This document shows, in pieces, positions 43,526 to 52,037 of a stretch of 64,000 bases of DNA (its first letter is position 1; each line of letters opens with the position of its first letter). Source of the stretch: Bacillota bacterium (GTDB taxonomy: Bacteria > Bacillota > Negativicutes > DSM-13327); contig JAGFZX010000016.1 of assembly GCA_017889585.1 (NCBI GenBank), positions 1 to 64,000 of the forward strand, written 5' to 3'. The translations under genes and the position numbers were made by a program. The notes under the pieces are model-generated. The model was not told the DNA's origin. It searched no databases and was given only the letters and a program-made list of their open reading frames with translations.

Positions 43526-46182
43526 TGGAAAAATATGTATATCTCTTCAATCAAGGCCGCGCTGATATGCGCTCACTACTCGGAGGCAAGGGTGCTAATT
43601 TAGGAGAAATGACCAATATCGGTCTACCAGTACCACCGGGTATGACCATCACTACTGCAGCTTGCAAGGAATATTATAAAGAGGGCAAAAAACTCCCCCT
43701 TGCGATTATGGATGAAGTAAGACAAAACTTAGCAACCCTAGAAGCCCAAATTGGTAAGAAATTAGGCGATACTACCAATCCCCTCTTAGTGTCGGTACGT
43801 TCAGGCGCTGTATTTTCTATGCCAGGCATGATGGATACCATTTTAAACCTGGGGTTAAATGAAGTAACTGTACAAGCTATTGCTAAAAATACAGCTAACT
43901 TAGTGTTTGCCTATGATTCCTATCGCCGCTTTATACAGATGTTTTCTGATGTAGTGTTAGAGATTCCTAAACACGACTTTGAATATCTGCTCACTGAACA
44001 CAAAAATCAGCAAGGCGTAATCTACGACCAAGAGCTATCAGCGGAAACATTACGTTCTCTTATTAACAGTTATAAAGAACTTGTCCTGGAACGTACAGGT
44101 TCCCCTTTCCCAGAAGAGCCTATCGAGCAGTTATTTCTCTCAATCGAAGCAGTTTTCCGTTCCTGGAATAACGATCGAGCCTTTATTTATCGTAATTTGA
44201 ATAAAATCGACCATGATTTAGGTACTGCAGTGAACATCCAATCTATGGTCTTCGGCAATATGGGCAATGACTGCGGAACTGGCGTGGCTTTCACTCGTAA
44301 TCCATCTACTGGCGAAAATATCCTGTATGGTGAATATTTGACGAATGCCCAAGGAGAAGATGTGGTGGCAGGTATCCGCACCCCACAACCTATTGCCAAA
44401 CTAGAAGCAGAGATGCCTGAAGTATATGACCAATTTTGCAAAACTGCCAATATACTAGAAAAACACTATAAAAATGTGCAAGACATCGAATTCACCATTG
44501 AAAAAGGCAAACTATTCATATTGCAAACCAGAAATGGCAAACGCACTGCTCAAGCAGGTATAAAAATTGCTCATGATTTGGCAGTCGAAGGTTTAATTAC
44601 TAAGCAAGATGCACTATTAATGATTGAACCAGCCCAACTTGACCAACTCTTGCACCGCCAAATTGACAGTAAGGCAGAGCTAAATATAGTTGCTACAGGC
44701 CTACCAGCTTCACCAGGTGCCGCCTCAGGTATTGTAGTCTTTAGCTCCGACCATGCTGAGCAAATTAGCAAAACAGGTAAAAAAGTACTGTTAGTACGTA
44801 CAGAAACAACACCTGATGACATACATGGCATCATTGCCTCCCAAGGAATACTGACGAGTCGCGGCGGTATGACAAGCCATGCTGCTGTAGTAGCCCGAGG
44901 CATGGGAAAACCCTGTGTATGTGGCTGTGATGCTCTAAACATTGACTACAATAACAAAACTATTACTGTTGGGCAAACCATCATCAAGGAAGGTGATCTT
45001 TTATCTATCGACGGTGCCACTGGTCGAGTCATTGCCGGCATCGTACCTATGATGGAGCCTAAACTATCTAAGGAATATCTGACTATCTTATCTTGGGCCG
45101 ATGAAGTTAAAAGCCTAGACGTTAGAGCAAATGCTGACACCCCTGACGATGCGCTCAAAGCCAAGGAATTTGGTGCTAAAGGTATTGGACTTACCCGTAC
45201 TGAACATATGTTTATGGGGCAAGATCGTCTCCCCTATGTACAGAGCATGATTTTAGCAGAAACACCAGAAGAACGTCGTGATGCCTTGTCTCATCTGCTC
45301 CCTATCCAAGAAGATGATTTCTATGGTATTTTAAAAGCCATGGAAGGATACCCAGTCTGTATTCGGCTACTAGACCCACCACTTCATGAATTTTTACCTA
45401 GTGCAGAAGACTTAATTATTGAGACTACTAAACTAAGCATTACAAAAGAAGATCTAACCTTACTCGCCCAAAAAGAAGGCTTGCTCAAAAAAGTTCGCGG
45501 CCTCCATGAATCCAATCCTATGCTAGGGCATCGTGGTTGCCGTCTAGGCATTACGTATCCAGAGATCTACGAAATGCAGATACAAGCTATTTTCAATGCC
45601 GCTGCCCGTTTAACCAAGGAAGGCTATATAGTACTACCTGAGGTAGAAGTTCCTCTTACGATTGACAGAGCTGAAATGGCCTTCTTTAAAGAAAAAATTG
45701 ATAATATTGCTAAAGCTACCATGAATAAATATAGTGCAACATTCCACTATATGTCAGGTACGATGATCGAACTCCCTCGTGCCGCACTCATGGCAGATGA
45801 ACTTGCAGAAGTATCCGAATTCTTTACCTTCGGCACCAACGACCTAACCCAAACATGCCTGGGCTTTAGCAGAGATGATGCTGAAGGCAAATTTATGAAT
45901 GACTATTTAGATATGAAGATTTTGGCGGAAAACCCATTTATTGTCCTTGACCGTAAAGGAGTAGGTAAACTTATGGAGATGGCAGTCATAAGCGGGAAAA
46001 AAATACGCCCTGAGCTTAGTATTGGCATTTGTGGCGAACACGGTGGAGAACCCAGTTCCATTGAATTCTGCCATCAAATTGGCCTTGATTTTGTTAGCTG
46101 TTCCCCTTACCGTGTGCCCCTTGCCCGGTTAGCCGCCGCTCAAGCAGCTATCAGCAAAGGTGAAGTTTACGGAACTAAATAA
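43525..46182 (+). CDS. ppdK: Pyruvate, phosphate dikinase
   Basis: Interconverts pyruvate + ATP + Pi with PEP + AMP + PPi, in the cytosol, working towards gluconeogenesis or PPi-linked glycolysis. The 885 residues include the ATP-grasp domain (LGGKGANLGEMTNIGLPVPP at the N-terminus, SVRSGAVFSMPGMMDTILNLG in part), the central swivelling domain with ILTSRGGMTSHAAVVARGMG bearing the phospho-His and the regulated Thr, and the PEP-binding barrel (GLTRTEHMF, TNDLTQTCLGFSRDD, ICGEHGGEPSSIEFC with the catalytic Cys). It is the third gene of the ccpN-ppsR-ppdK operon and ends at a strong terminator. Confidence 0.98.
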   Translation: MEKYVYLFNQGRADMRSLLGGKGANLGEMTNIGLPVPPGMTITTAACKEYYKEGKKLPLAIMDEVRQNLATLEAQIGKKLGDTTNPLLVSVRSGAVFSMPGMMDTILNLGLNEVTVQAIAKNTANLVFAYDSYRRFIQMFSDVVLEIPKHDFEYLLTEHKNQQGVIYDQELSAETLRSLINSYKELVLERTGSPFPEEPIEQLFLSIEAVFRSWNNDRAFIYRNLNKIDHDLGTAVNIQSMVFGNMGNDCGTGVAFTRNPSTGENILYGEYLTNAQGEDVVAGIRTPQPIAKLEAEMPEVYDQFCKTANILEKHYKNVQDIEFTIEKGKLFILQTRNGKRTAQAGIKIAHDLAVEGLITKQDALLMIEPAQLDQLLHRQIDSKAELNIVATGLPASPGAASGIVVFSSDHAEQISKTGKKVLLVRTETTPDDIHGIIASQGILTSRGGMTSHAAVVARGMGKPCVCGCDALNIDYNNKTITVGQTIIKEGDLLSIDGATGRVIAGIVPMMEPKLSKEYLTILSWADEVKSLDVRANADTPDDALKAKEFGAKGIGLTRTEHMFMGQDRLPYVQSMILAETPEERRDALSHLLPIQEDDFYGILKAMEGYPVCIRLLDPPLHEFLPSAEDLIIETTKLSITKEDLTLLAQKEGLLKKVRGLHESNPMLGHRGCRLGITYPEIYEMQIQAIFNAAARLTKEGYIVLPEVEVPLTIDRAEMAFFKEKIDNIAKATMNKYSATFHYMSGTMIELPRAALMADELAEVSEFFTFGTNDLTQTCLGFSRDDAEGKFMNDYLDMKILAENPFIVLDRKGVGKLMEMAVISGKKIRPELSIGICGEHGGEPSSIEFCHQIGLDFVSCSPYRVPLARLAAAQAAISKGEVYGTK

Positions 46183-46188
46183 ATAGCA

Positions 46189-46218
46189 AAAACCAGCACT
46201 AGATCTAGTGCTGGTTTT
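46189..46218 (+). terminator. Terminator of ccpN-ppsR-ppdK
   Basis: A perfect palindrome, AAAACCAGCACTAGA with its complement, followed by AATTTTT. It is also symmetrical enough to work for the convergent CYTH-CHAD gene. Confidence 0.9.
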
Positions 46219-46241
46219 AATTTTTAAATTTTTACTATTTA

Positions 46242-47765
46242 CTATAACCATTTTTGGGCTGTACGATAGAATTTTTTCCAATGCTTATCCATTTTGTCTT
46301 GTACAGATAGCACTTCACGTCCCTGCCAACCTATGACCATTCCTACCTCTAAGTACAATATCTTACTGGATTTTGCCTTCAGCAATTTTTCAAGCAAACT
46401 AACTGTACTATTAGCATCACTCAGTAAACCTAAATTATTTTGTAGTATATCCAGCCGTAAAATAAGCTGGGGTACCTCATAAAATACGGGCTCTAAGACT
46501 TCAGCTGCATATCTTATTTTTTTTATCATTAACCGTAATTTATGTACATTTTCTGTAGCAGACCAGTCAATTAATTTGCCCTGTTTAGTCACGATTTTAA
46601 GCCAGCTAGACAATCTACTCATACTGTACTCACCTAAAGTGCGTTGATGCTCCACTAGTTGCCATCCTTTGTTATCGATAAGCATTGCCCATAAATCTAG
46701 TAATAAGGGTGTGGCGAAACCTGCCTTAAGTATTTCATATATTTTTACAGCCTCCAGCAGGCGATGCTTTGCGAGCGTGTCCCCCAAATTTTTTTTACTC
46801 TCTATAGGTATGAACTGGCAGTCACTACATTGTTGCCAGGCAACATAGGCTACATCAATTTCCCTTAGTGTCCCAAGCATCTGCCCCAGCTTCCTTAGTT
46901 CAGCCTGATGATATTTATACTGCTCATGAACAATTAAAGGTCTATAAAATTCCAGTAACGACCGCAAACGGCGCAAGGAAATCCGTAGCTCATGCATATG
47001 CTCAGGCTGGGTGGAGTTTTCTAAAAAAGCCTGCTGGACCATAAAAAATTGGGCTATCAATTGCACTAAAATAGTACGTAATTCAACACCAACTAGCTGA
47101 TTTTTATCTATTTTAGCAGCCTTTTGCGGCTGTACAGTAGCCAATCCTGCCAATTTAAGACCACGGTAGAATTTACTGTCTGATTCCGGTAATAGAGGAT
47201 ATTCTCTTGCCAGTGCTGCCCCTAATTGAAATAAAGCAGAGGGCTTGCCACTCTTTAATTCCAACTCTATCTCCAATATGGGGGCCTTCTTAGAACCAGC
47301 CACAATTGTCCCCTGGTCTGCTGCAACTTCAATCTGGCTGCCATCAGGCATAATGACATCAAGAGTCCTCCGCTCAAATTTGGTAATAAGAATAGGCTTT
47401 AATCTCTGGTTCCCAACCAACTCTATTAAATACTTTCCAATGTCAGTACCTTCAAATACTGTAATATCAGGCTGGGCATCATTAACAACAATATTCCATT
47501 CCTGCCTTTCATGTAACCCCCCACTTGATAGCCCACCGCCCTTTATAGTTGCGACCCATTGTTCACCCTCACGACGAATGCGATATGCTAATTTTGCTTT
47601 CTGTAAACAATATGTGGCTGTATCAAAATAGCGAGCATCTAATACTTGTCTGCCTCCGCCTCCGGGTACTGCTACTTCTGTCAACGACTGTGCGGTCATA
47701 ATTTTTTCCCATACACTACTATCAGTACATATAAGCTTTAATTCAATCTCTGTGTGTTTAGACAA
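46242..47765 (-). CDS. CYTH-CHAD domain protein, probable inorganic triphosphatase
   Basis: A 507-residue fusion of an N-terminal CYTH triphosphate-tunnel domain (residues 1-200; the metal/triphosphate signature ExExK appears as TEIELKLIC, with tunnel-lining Arg/Lys/Glu in YRIRREGEQWVATIK and EIELELKSG) and a C-terminal CHAD helical domain (about 225-505), which binds polyphosphate through conserved His/Arg/Lys helices (MHELRISLRRLRSLLEF, VHKLRLMIKKIRYAAEV). Hydrolysis of inorganic triphosphate, as for E. coli YgiF, is the likely activity, with CHAD anchoring it to polyphosphate granules. The start is TTG with GGTGA upstream. It is convergent with ppdK; I see no operon partner. Confidence 0.88.
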   Translation of the reverse strand: MSKHTEIELKLICTDSSVWEKIMTAQSLTEVAVPGGGGRQVLDARYFDTATYCLQKAKLAYRIRREGEQWVATIKGGGLSSGGLHERQEWNIVVNDAQPDITVFEGTDIGKYLIELVGNQRLKPILITKFERRTLDVIMPDGSQIEVAADQGTIVAGSKKAPILEIELELKSGKPSALFQLGAALAREYPLLPESDSKFYRGLKLAGLATVQPQKAAKIDKNQLVGVELRTILVQLIAQFFMVQQAFLENSTQPEHMHELRISLRRLRSLLEFYRPLIVHEQYKYHQAELRKLGQMLGTLREIDVAYVAWQQCSDCQFIPIESKKNLGDTLAKHRLLEAVKIYEILKAGFATPLLLDLWAMLIDNKGWQLVEHQRTLGEYSMSRLSSWLKIVTKQGKLIDWSATENVHKLRLMIKKIRYAAEVLEPVFYEVPQLILRLDILQNNLGLLSDANSTVSLLEKLLKAKSSKILYLEVGMVIGWQGREVLSVQDKMDKHWKKFYRTAQKWL

Positions 47766-47840
47766 AATTATTCACCAGCTTTCCAACTTAATTCACTCAT
47801 ATTACTATACCACATTTACTTTTGTAGTAAACAAAACTCC

Positions 47841-47963
47841 GAATATGTTATTTATCTAGACGGCATTGCTGCGCTGAGTACCTTGGATCGAGACTTATTG
47901 GATATTTCTATGGAAAATTTGGATGAGATTATTCTAATTTACGAAAAAATTGCACAGGTATAA
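47841..47963 (+). other. Possible coding remnant, unrecognised
   Basis: An open stretch whose translation (YLDGIAALSTLDRDLLDISM and following acidic helix) looks protein-like, ends in TAA, and has no start codon or ribosome site of its own. The track joins it to an ATG inside the opposing CYTH-CHAD gene, which I do not believe. It could be the tail of a decayed gene; I do not recognise the family. Confidence 0.25.
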
Positions 47964-47965
47964 AA

Positions 47966-48004
47966 GAAGCCCCAAAATTAGCATTACGCCGACTTTGAGA
48001 CTTC
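47966..48004 (-). terminator. Terminator of prfC
   Basis: On the minus strand GAAGTCTCAAA pairs with TTTGGGGCTTC (two G-U pairs) around a 17-base loop, followed by TTTTA. It begins 16 bp after the prfC stop. Confidence 0.7.
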
Positions 48005-48020
48005 ATTTTTTGATATTGCA

Positions 48021-49625
48021 TTAAATCCCCAGAGAATGCTCAGGGATTTCTAAAAACTCAACATCAGGATTGCGTTCACTCACCCATCTGATGGCCCATT
48101 CATTGCTTAAGAGCAATACCGGACGGTCTTTTATGTCATGAATGATCATGCCACTGTCAATACTCTTCATAGACTTAATGGCTGATTCTTCACCAGCCAA
48201 CCAGCGAGCTACGCTAAATGACAACCTATCCATAATAATATCTACACCATATTCATTTTTTAATCGATATTCAAGTACTTCAAACTGTAATGCCCCTACA
48301 ACACCAATAATAAAGGCCTCTACCGCACTGTCCCGCTGACGAAATACCTGTACAGCTCCTTCTTGGGTAAGCTGGGTCATACCCTTAACAAACTGTTTTC
48401 GTTTCATTGTATCTTTAGGTTGCACCCTAGCGAACTGCTCTGGAGGGAATACTGGAAAATCTTGAAAGTTAAACTTACTGCCTTCCTGGCATAGGGTATC
48501 ACCAATACCAAAAATGCCAGCATCAAACAATCCGATTATATCCCCTGGATATGCTTCCTCAATGATTGTCCTCTCCTGTGCCAGAAATTGCTGGGGCTGA
48601 GCAAGTTTAATGCTCTTGCCTGACTGAACATGATAGACACTCATCCCCCTAGTAAACTTACCTGAACAAATACGAATAAAGGCCAAGCGGTCGCGATGAG
48701 CTGGATTCATATTAGCCTGTATTTTAAAGACAAAAGCCGAAAAATCTTCACTTGTCGGATTAATTTCGCCTTCTGTGGATAGGCGAGCTACAGGTGGAGG
48801 TGCTAATTTTAGAAAATCTTCTAAAAAGGGGCGCACACCAAAGTTTGTCATGGCACTACCAAAAAACATGGGTGTCAACTCGCCAGCCTTTACCTGATCC
48901 AAATTAAAAGCATCACCAGCCATATCCAGAAGCTCAATATCTTCGCACAGTGCACTATGGACATCTTCACCTAATATTTCTCTAAAAGCAGGATCAATCA
49001 CACTGCTCATAGTTGAAGGTAATACTGACTGCCCATGAGATCCGTCACGCTCAAACAATTCTACCTGGGCGTGCTGGCGATTATACACCCCAATATAATT
49101 ACCGTGTATTCCTACAGGCCAATTCATGGGATAAGCCCGTATGCCAAGTACCTGTTCAATTTCTTCCATTAACTCAAAGGGACTTTTACCAAATCGATCT
49201 AACTTATTTACAAAAGTAAATACAGGAATACCTCGTTGACGACATACATGGAATAACTTTTTTGTCTGATCTTCTACCCCTTTGGCCACATCAATCAGCA
49301 TGACAGCACTATCAGCCGCCATCAGCGTCCGGTACGTATCTTCACTGAAATCCTGGTGACCAGGTGTATCCAAAATATTAACCCGATGTCCATCATAATC
49401 AAACTGCAATACGCTAGAGGTTACCGAAATACCTCTTTGTTTTTCAATCTCCATCCAGTCCGAAACAGCATGTTTCTGGGCCTTGCGAGACTTTACCGAG
49501 CCCGCTAGACGAATTGCTCCGCCATACAACAATAATTTTTCAGTCAAAGTGGTTTTCCCCGCATCCGGATGGGAAATAATCGCAAATGTCCGCCGCCTAT
49601 TCGTCTCTAACTCTAATTCTTCCAT
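48021..49625 (-). CDS. prfC: Peptide chain release factor 3
   Basis: Ribosome-dependent GTPase (534 residues) that recycles RF1/RF2 after termination. The G motifs are seen: ISHPDAGKTTLTEKLL (G1), the RF3-typical AQKHAVSDWMEIEKQRGISV (G2), DTPGHQDFSEDTYR (G3) and FVNKLDR (G4). The C-terminal part with ALQFEVLEYRLKNEYGVD is typical of RF3 rather than EF-G or TetM-like proteins. GGGGG lies about 14 bases from the ATG, slightly far. It stands alone, upstream of a gap containing a palindromic repeat. Confidence 0.97.
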   Translation of the reverse strand: MEELELETNRRRTFAIISHPDAGKTTLTEKLLLYGGAIRLAGSVKSRKAQKHAVSDWMEIEKQRGISVTSSVLQFDYDGHRVNILDTPGHQDFSEDTYRTLMAADSAVMLIDVAKGVEDQTKKLFHVCRQRGIPVFTFVNKLDRFGKSPFELMEEIEQVLGIRAYPMNWPVGIHGNYIGVYNRQHAQVELFERDGSHGQSVLPSTMSSVIDPAFREILGEDVHSALCEDIELLDMAGDAFNLDQVKAGELTPMFFGSAMTNFGVRPFLEDFLKLAPPPVARLSTEGEINPTSEDFSAFVFKIQANMNPAHRDRLAFIRICSGKFTRGMSVYHVQSGKSIKLAQPQQFLAQERTIIEEAYPGDIIGLFDAGIFGIGDTLCQEGSKFNFQDFPVFPPEQFARVQPKDTMKRKQFVKGMTQLTQEGAVQVFRQRDSAVEAFIIGVVGALQFEVLEYRLKNEYGVDIIMDRLSFSVARWLAGEESAIKSMKSIDSGMIIHDIKDRPVLLLSNEWAIRWVSERNPDVEFLEIPEHSLGI

Positions 49626-49811
49626 TCTATCGTAAAATCCCCCTAAAATCTTAGATTAACTATAAATAAAGCTTGGCCTCGGCCAAGGCACAGCCCAGGC
49701 TGAAGCCTTAGTTGCCCTTACTTGAAATCAAGAAAAGGCTATACTTTCTGATTCCGTAAAAATCACTCTCTATTACTATATGGTCACACCTCTAAAATGT
49801 CAAATGTTATC

Positions 49812-49825
49812 CTGATATATATCAG
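49812..49825. promoter_or_regulatory. FNR/CRP-like dyad
   Basis: CTGATATATATCAG, a perfect dyad with TGAT-N4-ATCA spacing as in FNR/CRP sites. It lies about 190 bp upstream of prfC in a 355-bp intergenic stretch that also holds the 16-bp palindrome CTTGGCCTCGGCCAAG (49672..49687) and repeat copy D. Could be chance. Confidence 0.25.
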
Positions 49826-49877
49826 TAATTCCCCATCTATAGTATTCATAATACAAAAAAAGAGTAAAAACCATGTT

Positions 49878-49970
49878 AAATGCAAAGAAGCACAAAGGAC
49901 ACAAAGGACTTTTTATAATATCCCCTTCGTGATCTTTGTGCTCCCATAGCGGCTTTGTTCCTTTGTTTTT
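49878..49970. repeat. Intergenic imperfect palindrome, copy D
   Basis: The left arm is AAATGCAAAGAAGCACAAAG then GACACAAAG; the right arm reverse complemented contains AACAAAGGAACAAAG, GAGCACAAAGATC and ACGAAGG. It is the same CAAAG-word structure as copies A and C, placed just beyond the 3' end of the unrecognised 222-residue gene. Confidence 0.7.
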
Positions 49971-49980
49971 AAAATGTTTC

Positions 49981-50649
49981 CTACCCTTTTACGATCTGGT
50001 GTCGATTTACCTTATCACCTTTTAGTGTATCAGCTGTCTGACTGTAAGTAAATTCCGGATTCAAGGCTCTTACAAAACCAGCGAACCACAGCTGATAAAG
50101 TTCCTTCATGAGGTTCTTATCCACTCCCGCCTTAAGCCAATTTCGTTCCTGCAGGCAAACATCACCTTCCCAGACCACTTTGTCAGCCTCGTTTATGGTC
50201 ACTACATCACCTTGATCACAAGGCATACCATTTAATACATAGTCATTCAAAGCCTGATATATACCACTAGCAGCCTCAGTATCATATTTGCCCTGGGCTT
50301 TAGCATGTTGACCGCATATGCTGCCATGCTCAGCAAATGCAGCTTCAGCGATAGTGCGGGCATCATTACCACAGGTATCTGTAAGTTCCTTAATAAAAGC
50401 AGCTTCCCTGGTTTCAGCAATCGTAACCTGCCGCTGTAACCAACCGTGAATATTATTATGATCAATTAATTCCTCTAGCTTCATATTAGGCTGAGGCGCT
50501 CCATAGATCTGCCAAACCTGAGCCTGTAACTCTTCAGCTGTAGCGCCACATAGTTCTTCAGCCCTTTGATAAATTAACTGTTCTCGTTCTACTACCCTGC
50601 TGATTTTATGATATAACCAATGATGGATATGTCCTAAGAATGCACTCAT
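49981..50649 (-). CDS. Unrecognised 222-residue cytosolic protein
   Basis: A soluble, largely helical protein without signal peptide or membrane segment. I do not recognise the family. Visible points are a His-rich N-terminus (FLGHIHHWLYHKISRVVERE), cysteines in EELCGA, TDTCGND, SICGQH, GMPCDQGD and DVCLQERNW, and an acidic centre. GGAGG lies eight bases before the ATG. It follows the sulfite reductase-like gene on the same strand, separated by a 187-bp inverted-repeat element, so an operon is possible but interrupted. The spacing of His and Cys could suit metal or cofactor binding, but that is speculation. Confidence 0.7.
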   Translation of the reverse strand: MSAFLGHIHHWLYHKISRVVEREQLIYQRAEELCGATAEELQAQVWQIYGAPQPNMKLEELIDHNNIHGWLQRQVTIAETREAAFIKELTDTCGNDARTIAEAAFAEHGSICGQHAKAQGKYDTEAASGIYQALNDYVLNGMPCDQGDVVTINEADKVVWEGDVCLQERNWLKAGVDKNLMKELYQLWFAGFVRALNPEFTYSQTADTLKGDKVNRHQIVKG

Positions 50650-50670
50650 ACTAAATTCCTCCTACAATCT

Positions 50671-50857
50671 GTTTGAAAATGCCCATCTGCATTGTTGCTC
50701 CTGTGCGTTCTCGCTTAACGTACCCCGTGTACTAGCTACAATGATGTTATCGTTTCACTCTAACTAAGCGAATCACACAAATCTTCTTGTTTACTGTCGT
50801 GCACGAAGATTTGGTTCCCTGCTTATTGTCGCGCCTAGCATCTGGGCATTTTGAACC
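50671..50857. repeat. 187-bp element with terminal inverted repeats
   Basis: Both ends carry a common inverted sequence: GTTTGAAAATGCCCATCTGC at the left, and the right end reverse complemented reads GTTCAAAATGCCCAGATGC. Inside is a perfect 8-bp hairpin, AAATCTTC (50779) with GAAGATTT (50805), and a GTAC...GTAC region. It has no ORF. It fills the gap between the 222-residue gene and the sulfite reductase-like gene, and looks like a non-coding repeat or MITE-like element. Confidence 0.65.
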
Positions 50858-50875
50858 AGCCTACATTATTGGGTA

Positions 50876-51832
50876 TTAAATTACTTTATTTAAACCTGCT
50901 AGTATTTCATCCACATCAAGTCCATGAATTCCAGCTGCCTTACTGACCGCTTCGCCAGTAGCAGATGGACAGCCAAGACACCCCATACCAAATGAACGAA
51001 ATACAGGTATCGTCTGAGGGTATACTCGTATAATATCACTAATGACACTATCAGCTGTGATTTTATCCCCAAGTACCAGCGTACCTTCTGTCAATCCCCC
51101 TGCAACTGGCACTATCTCCCGCCCTTCTTCCGAACTAGGCACTAGTGGTTGGGTAGTATTACTAACCCCCTTATAAAATTCTGCCAATACATCAGCCTTA
51201 AACTTCTTAAGACCAATTCGGTCAATAAATTGTCCAACCCGCTCAATATCAGCATTTTTCTGATAGTACCTAACAATAACATCAACAATGTGTAATGCTT
51301 CATCATAATCCAGTCCTTCAATTAAGAGATCTGCTAGGCGTGGATGAGAACCTGCACTACCACCTACGTAGACATCCCAGCCTAAATCCGTCCCCATCAC
51401 GCCAATATCCTTAATATACACTTCAGCGCAAGAATTTTGGCAACCTGCAACTCCTAGTTTCATACGGGAAGGCATTTCCTTCTTATGATATAATTTATCA
51501 AGTTCCATGCCAAGTTTAATACTATCCTGTTTACCTCTTTTACAGAATACATTACCAGGGCATATTTTCACACTACGTACACAATTAGCAAAACCCATCG
51601 CTGGCTTCATGTCTAATTCTTGCCAAATATTCTCGATATCCTCAGCCTTAAGGCCAGTAATCATCACCCGCTGAGCTGATGTAAGTTTCATTACGCCATG
51701 ATATTTTTCCGCAACATCAGCATATTTTCTCATCAAATCAGGTTTTATAAAACCACCGGGCAAATGTGGCGTAATAGCATATGTACGATTTTCGTCACGA
51801 ATCTTCTGTAAATTAGCACCTTTAGGTAACAT
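50876..51832 (-). CDS. Small siroheme sulfite/nitrite reductase-like protein with DUF1858 tail
   Basis: About 318 residues. The N-terminal part (residues 1-70) is a ferredoxin-like NIR_SIR half domain (YAITPHLPGGFIKPDLMRKY); the siroheme/4Fe-4S ligands follow as ICPGNVFC (C-x5-C) and AGCQNSCAE (C-x3-C). It contains one copy of the module, so it resembles low-molecular-weight assimilatory sulfite reductases rather than full-length NirB or CysI. The C-terminus (about 255-318) is a DUF1858 domain with FRSFGMGCLGCPSATGEA. The track start is 15 codons early; GGGAGGTG before ATG 51832 is clear. An FNR/CRP-like box lies 57 bp upstream. Substrate (sulfite, nitrite or other) cannot be decided. Confidence 0.85.
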   Translation of the reverse strand: MLPKGANLQKIRDENRTYAITPHLPGGFIKPDLMRKYADVAEKYHGVMKLTSAQRVMITGLKAEDIENIWQELDMKPAMGFANCVRSVKICPGNVFCKRGKQDSIKLGMELDKLYHKKEMPSRMKLGVAGCQNSCAEVYIKDIGVMGTDLGWDVYVGGSAGSHPRLADLLIEGLDYDEALHIVDVIVRYYQKNADIERVGQFIDRIGLKKFKADVLAEFYKGVSNTTQPLVPSSEEGREIVPVAGGLTEGTLVLGDKITADSVISDIIRVYPQTIPVFRSFGMGCLGCPSATGEAVSKAAGIHGLDVDEILAGLNKVI

Positions 51833-51888
51833 TTTGGCACCTCCCTCAAATATTATCTTTATCATATCCGATAGCATTATTCTTATCT

Positions 51889-51902
51889 GTGATTTACATC
51901 AA
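51889..51902. promoter_or_regulatory. FNR/CRP-type site upstream of the sulfite reductase-like gene
   Basis: On the minus strand TTGATGTAAATCAC matches the TTGAT-N4-ATCAA consensus at nine of ten positions. It is 57 bp from the start codon, a distance that suits activation of a promoter between the two, by an anaerobic FNR/CRP-family regulator. Confidence 0.5.
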
Positions 51903-51930
51903 TTTTAAAATAAATATAGCAGCTTTTCCC

Positions 51931-51984
51931 TCGACATTTATCGACATTTTATCCTAAGAAAAGATATTCCGATCTTCTTCTTAG
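51931..51984. repeat. Tandem 10-bp repeat and inverted repeat before the diguanylate cyclase gene
   Basis: TCGACATTTA and TCGACATTTT are back to back (51931..51950), followed by CTAAGAAAAGAT and ATCTTCTTCTTAG forming a dyad (51954..51984). The region lies between the divergent sulfite reductase-like and diguanylate cyclase genes and may hold promoter-linked operators. Confidence 0.4.
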
Positions 51985-52037
51985 AATATTATTATAACCA
52001 AATAGTACTTTATAATTCCGTACCAAGGAGCCACAAG

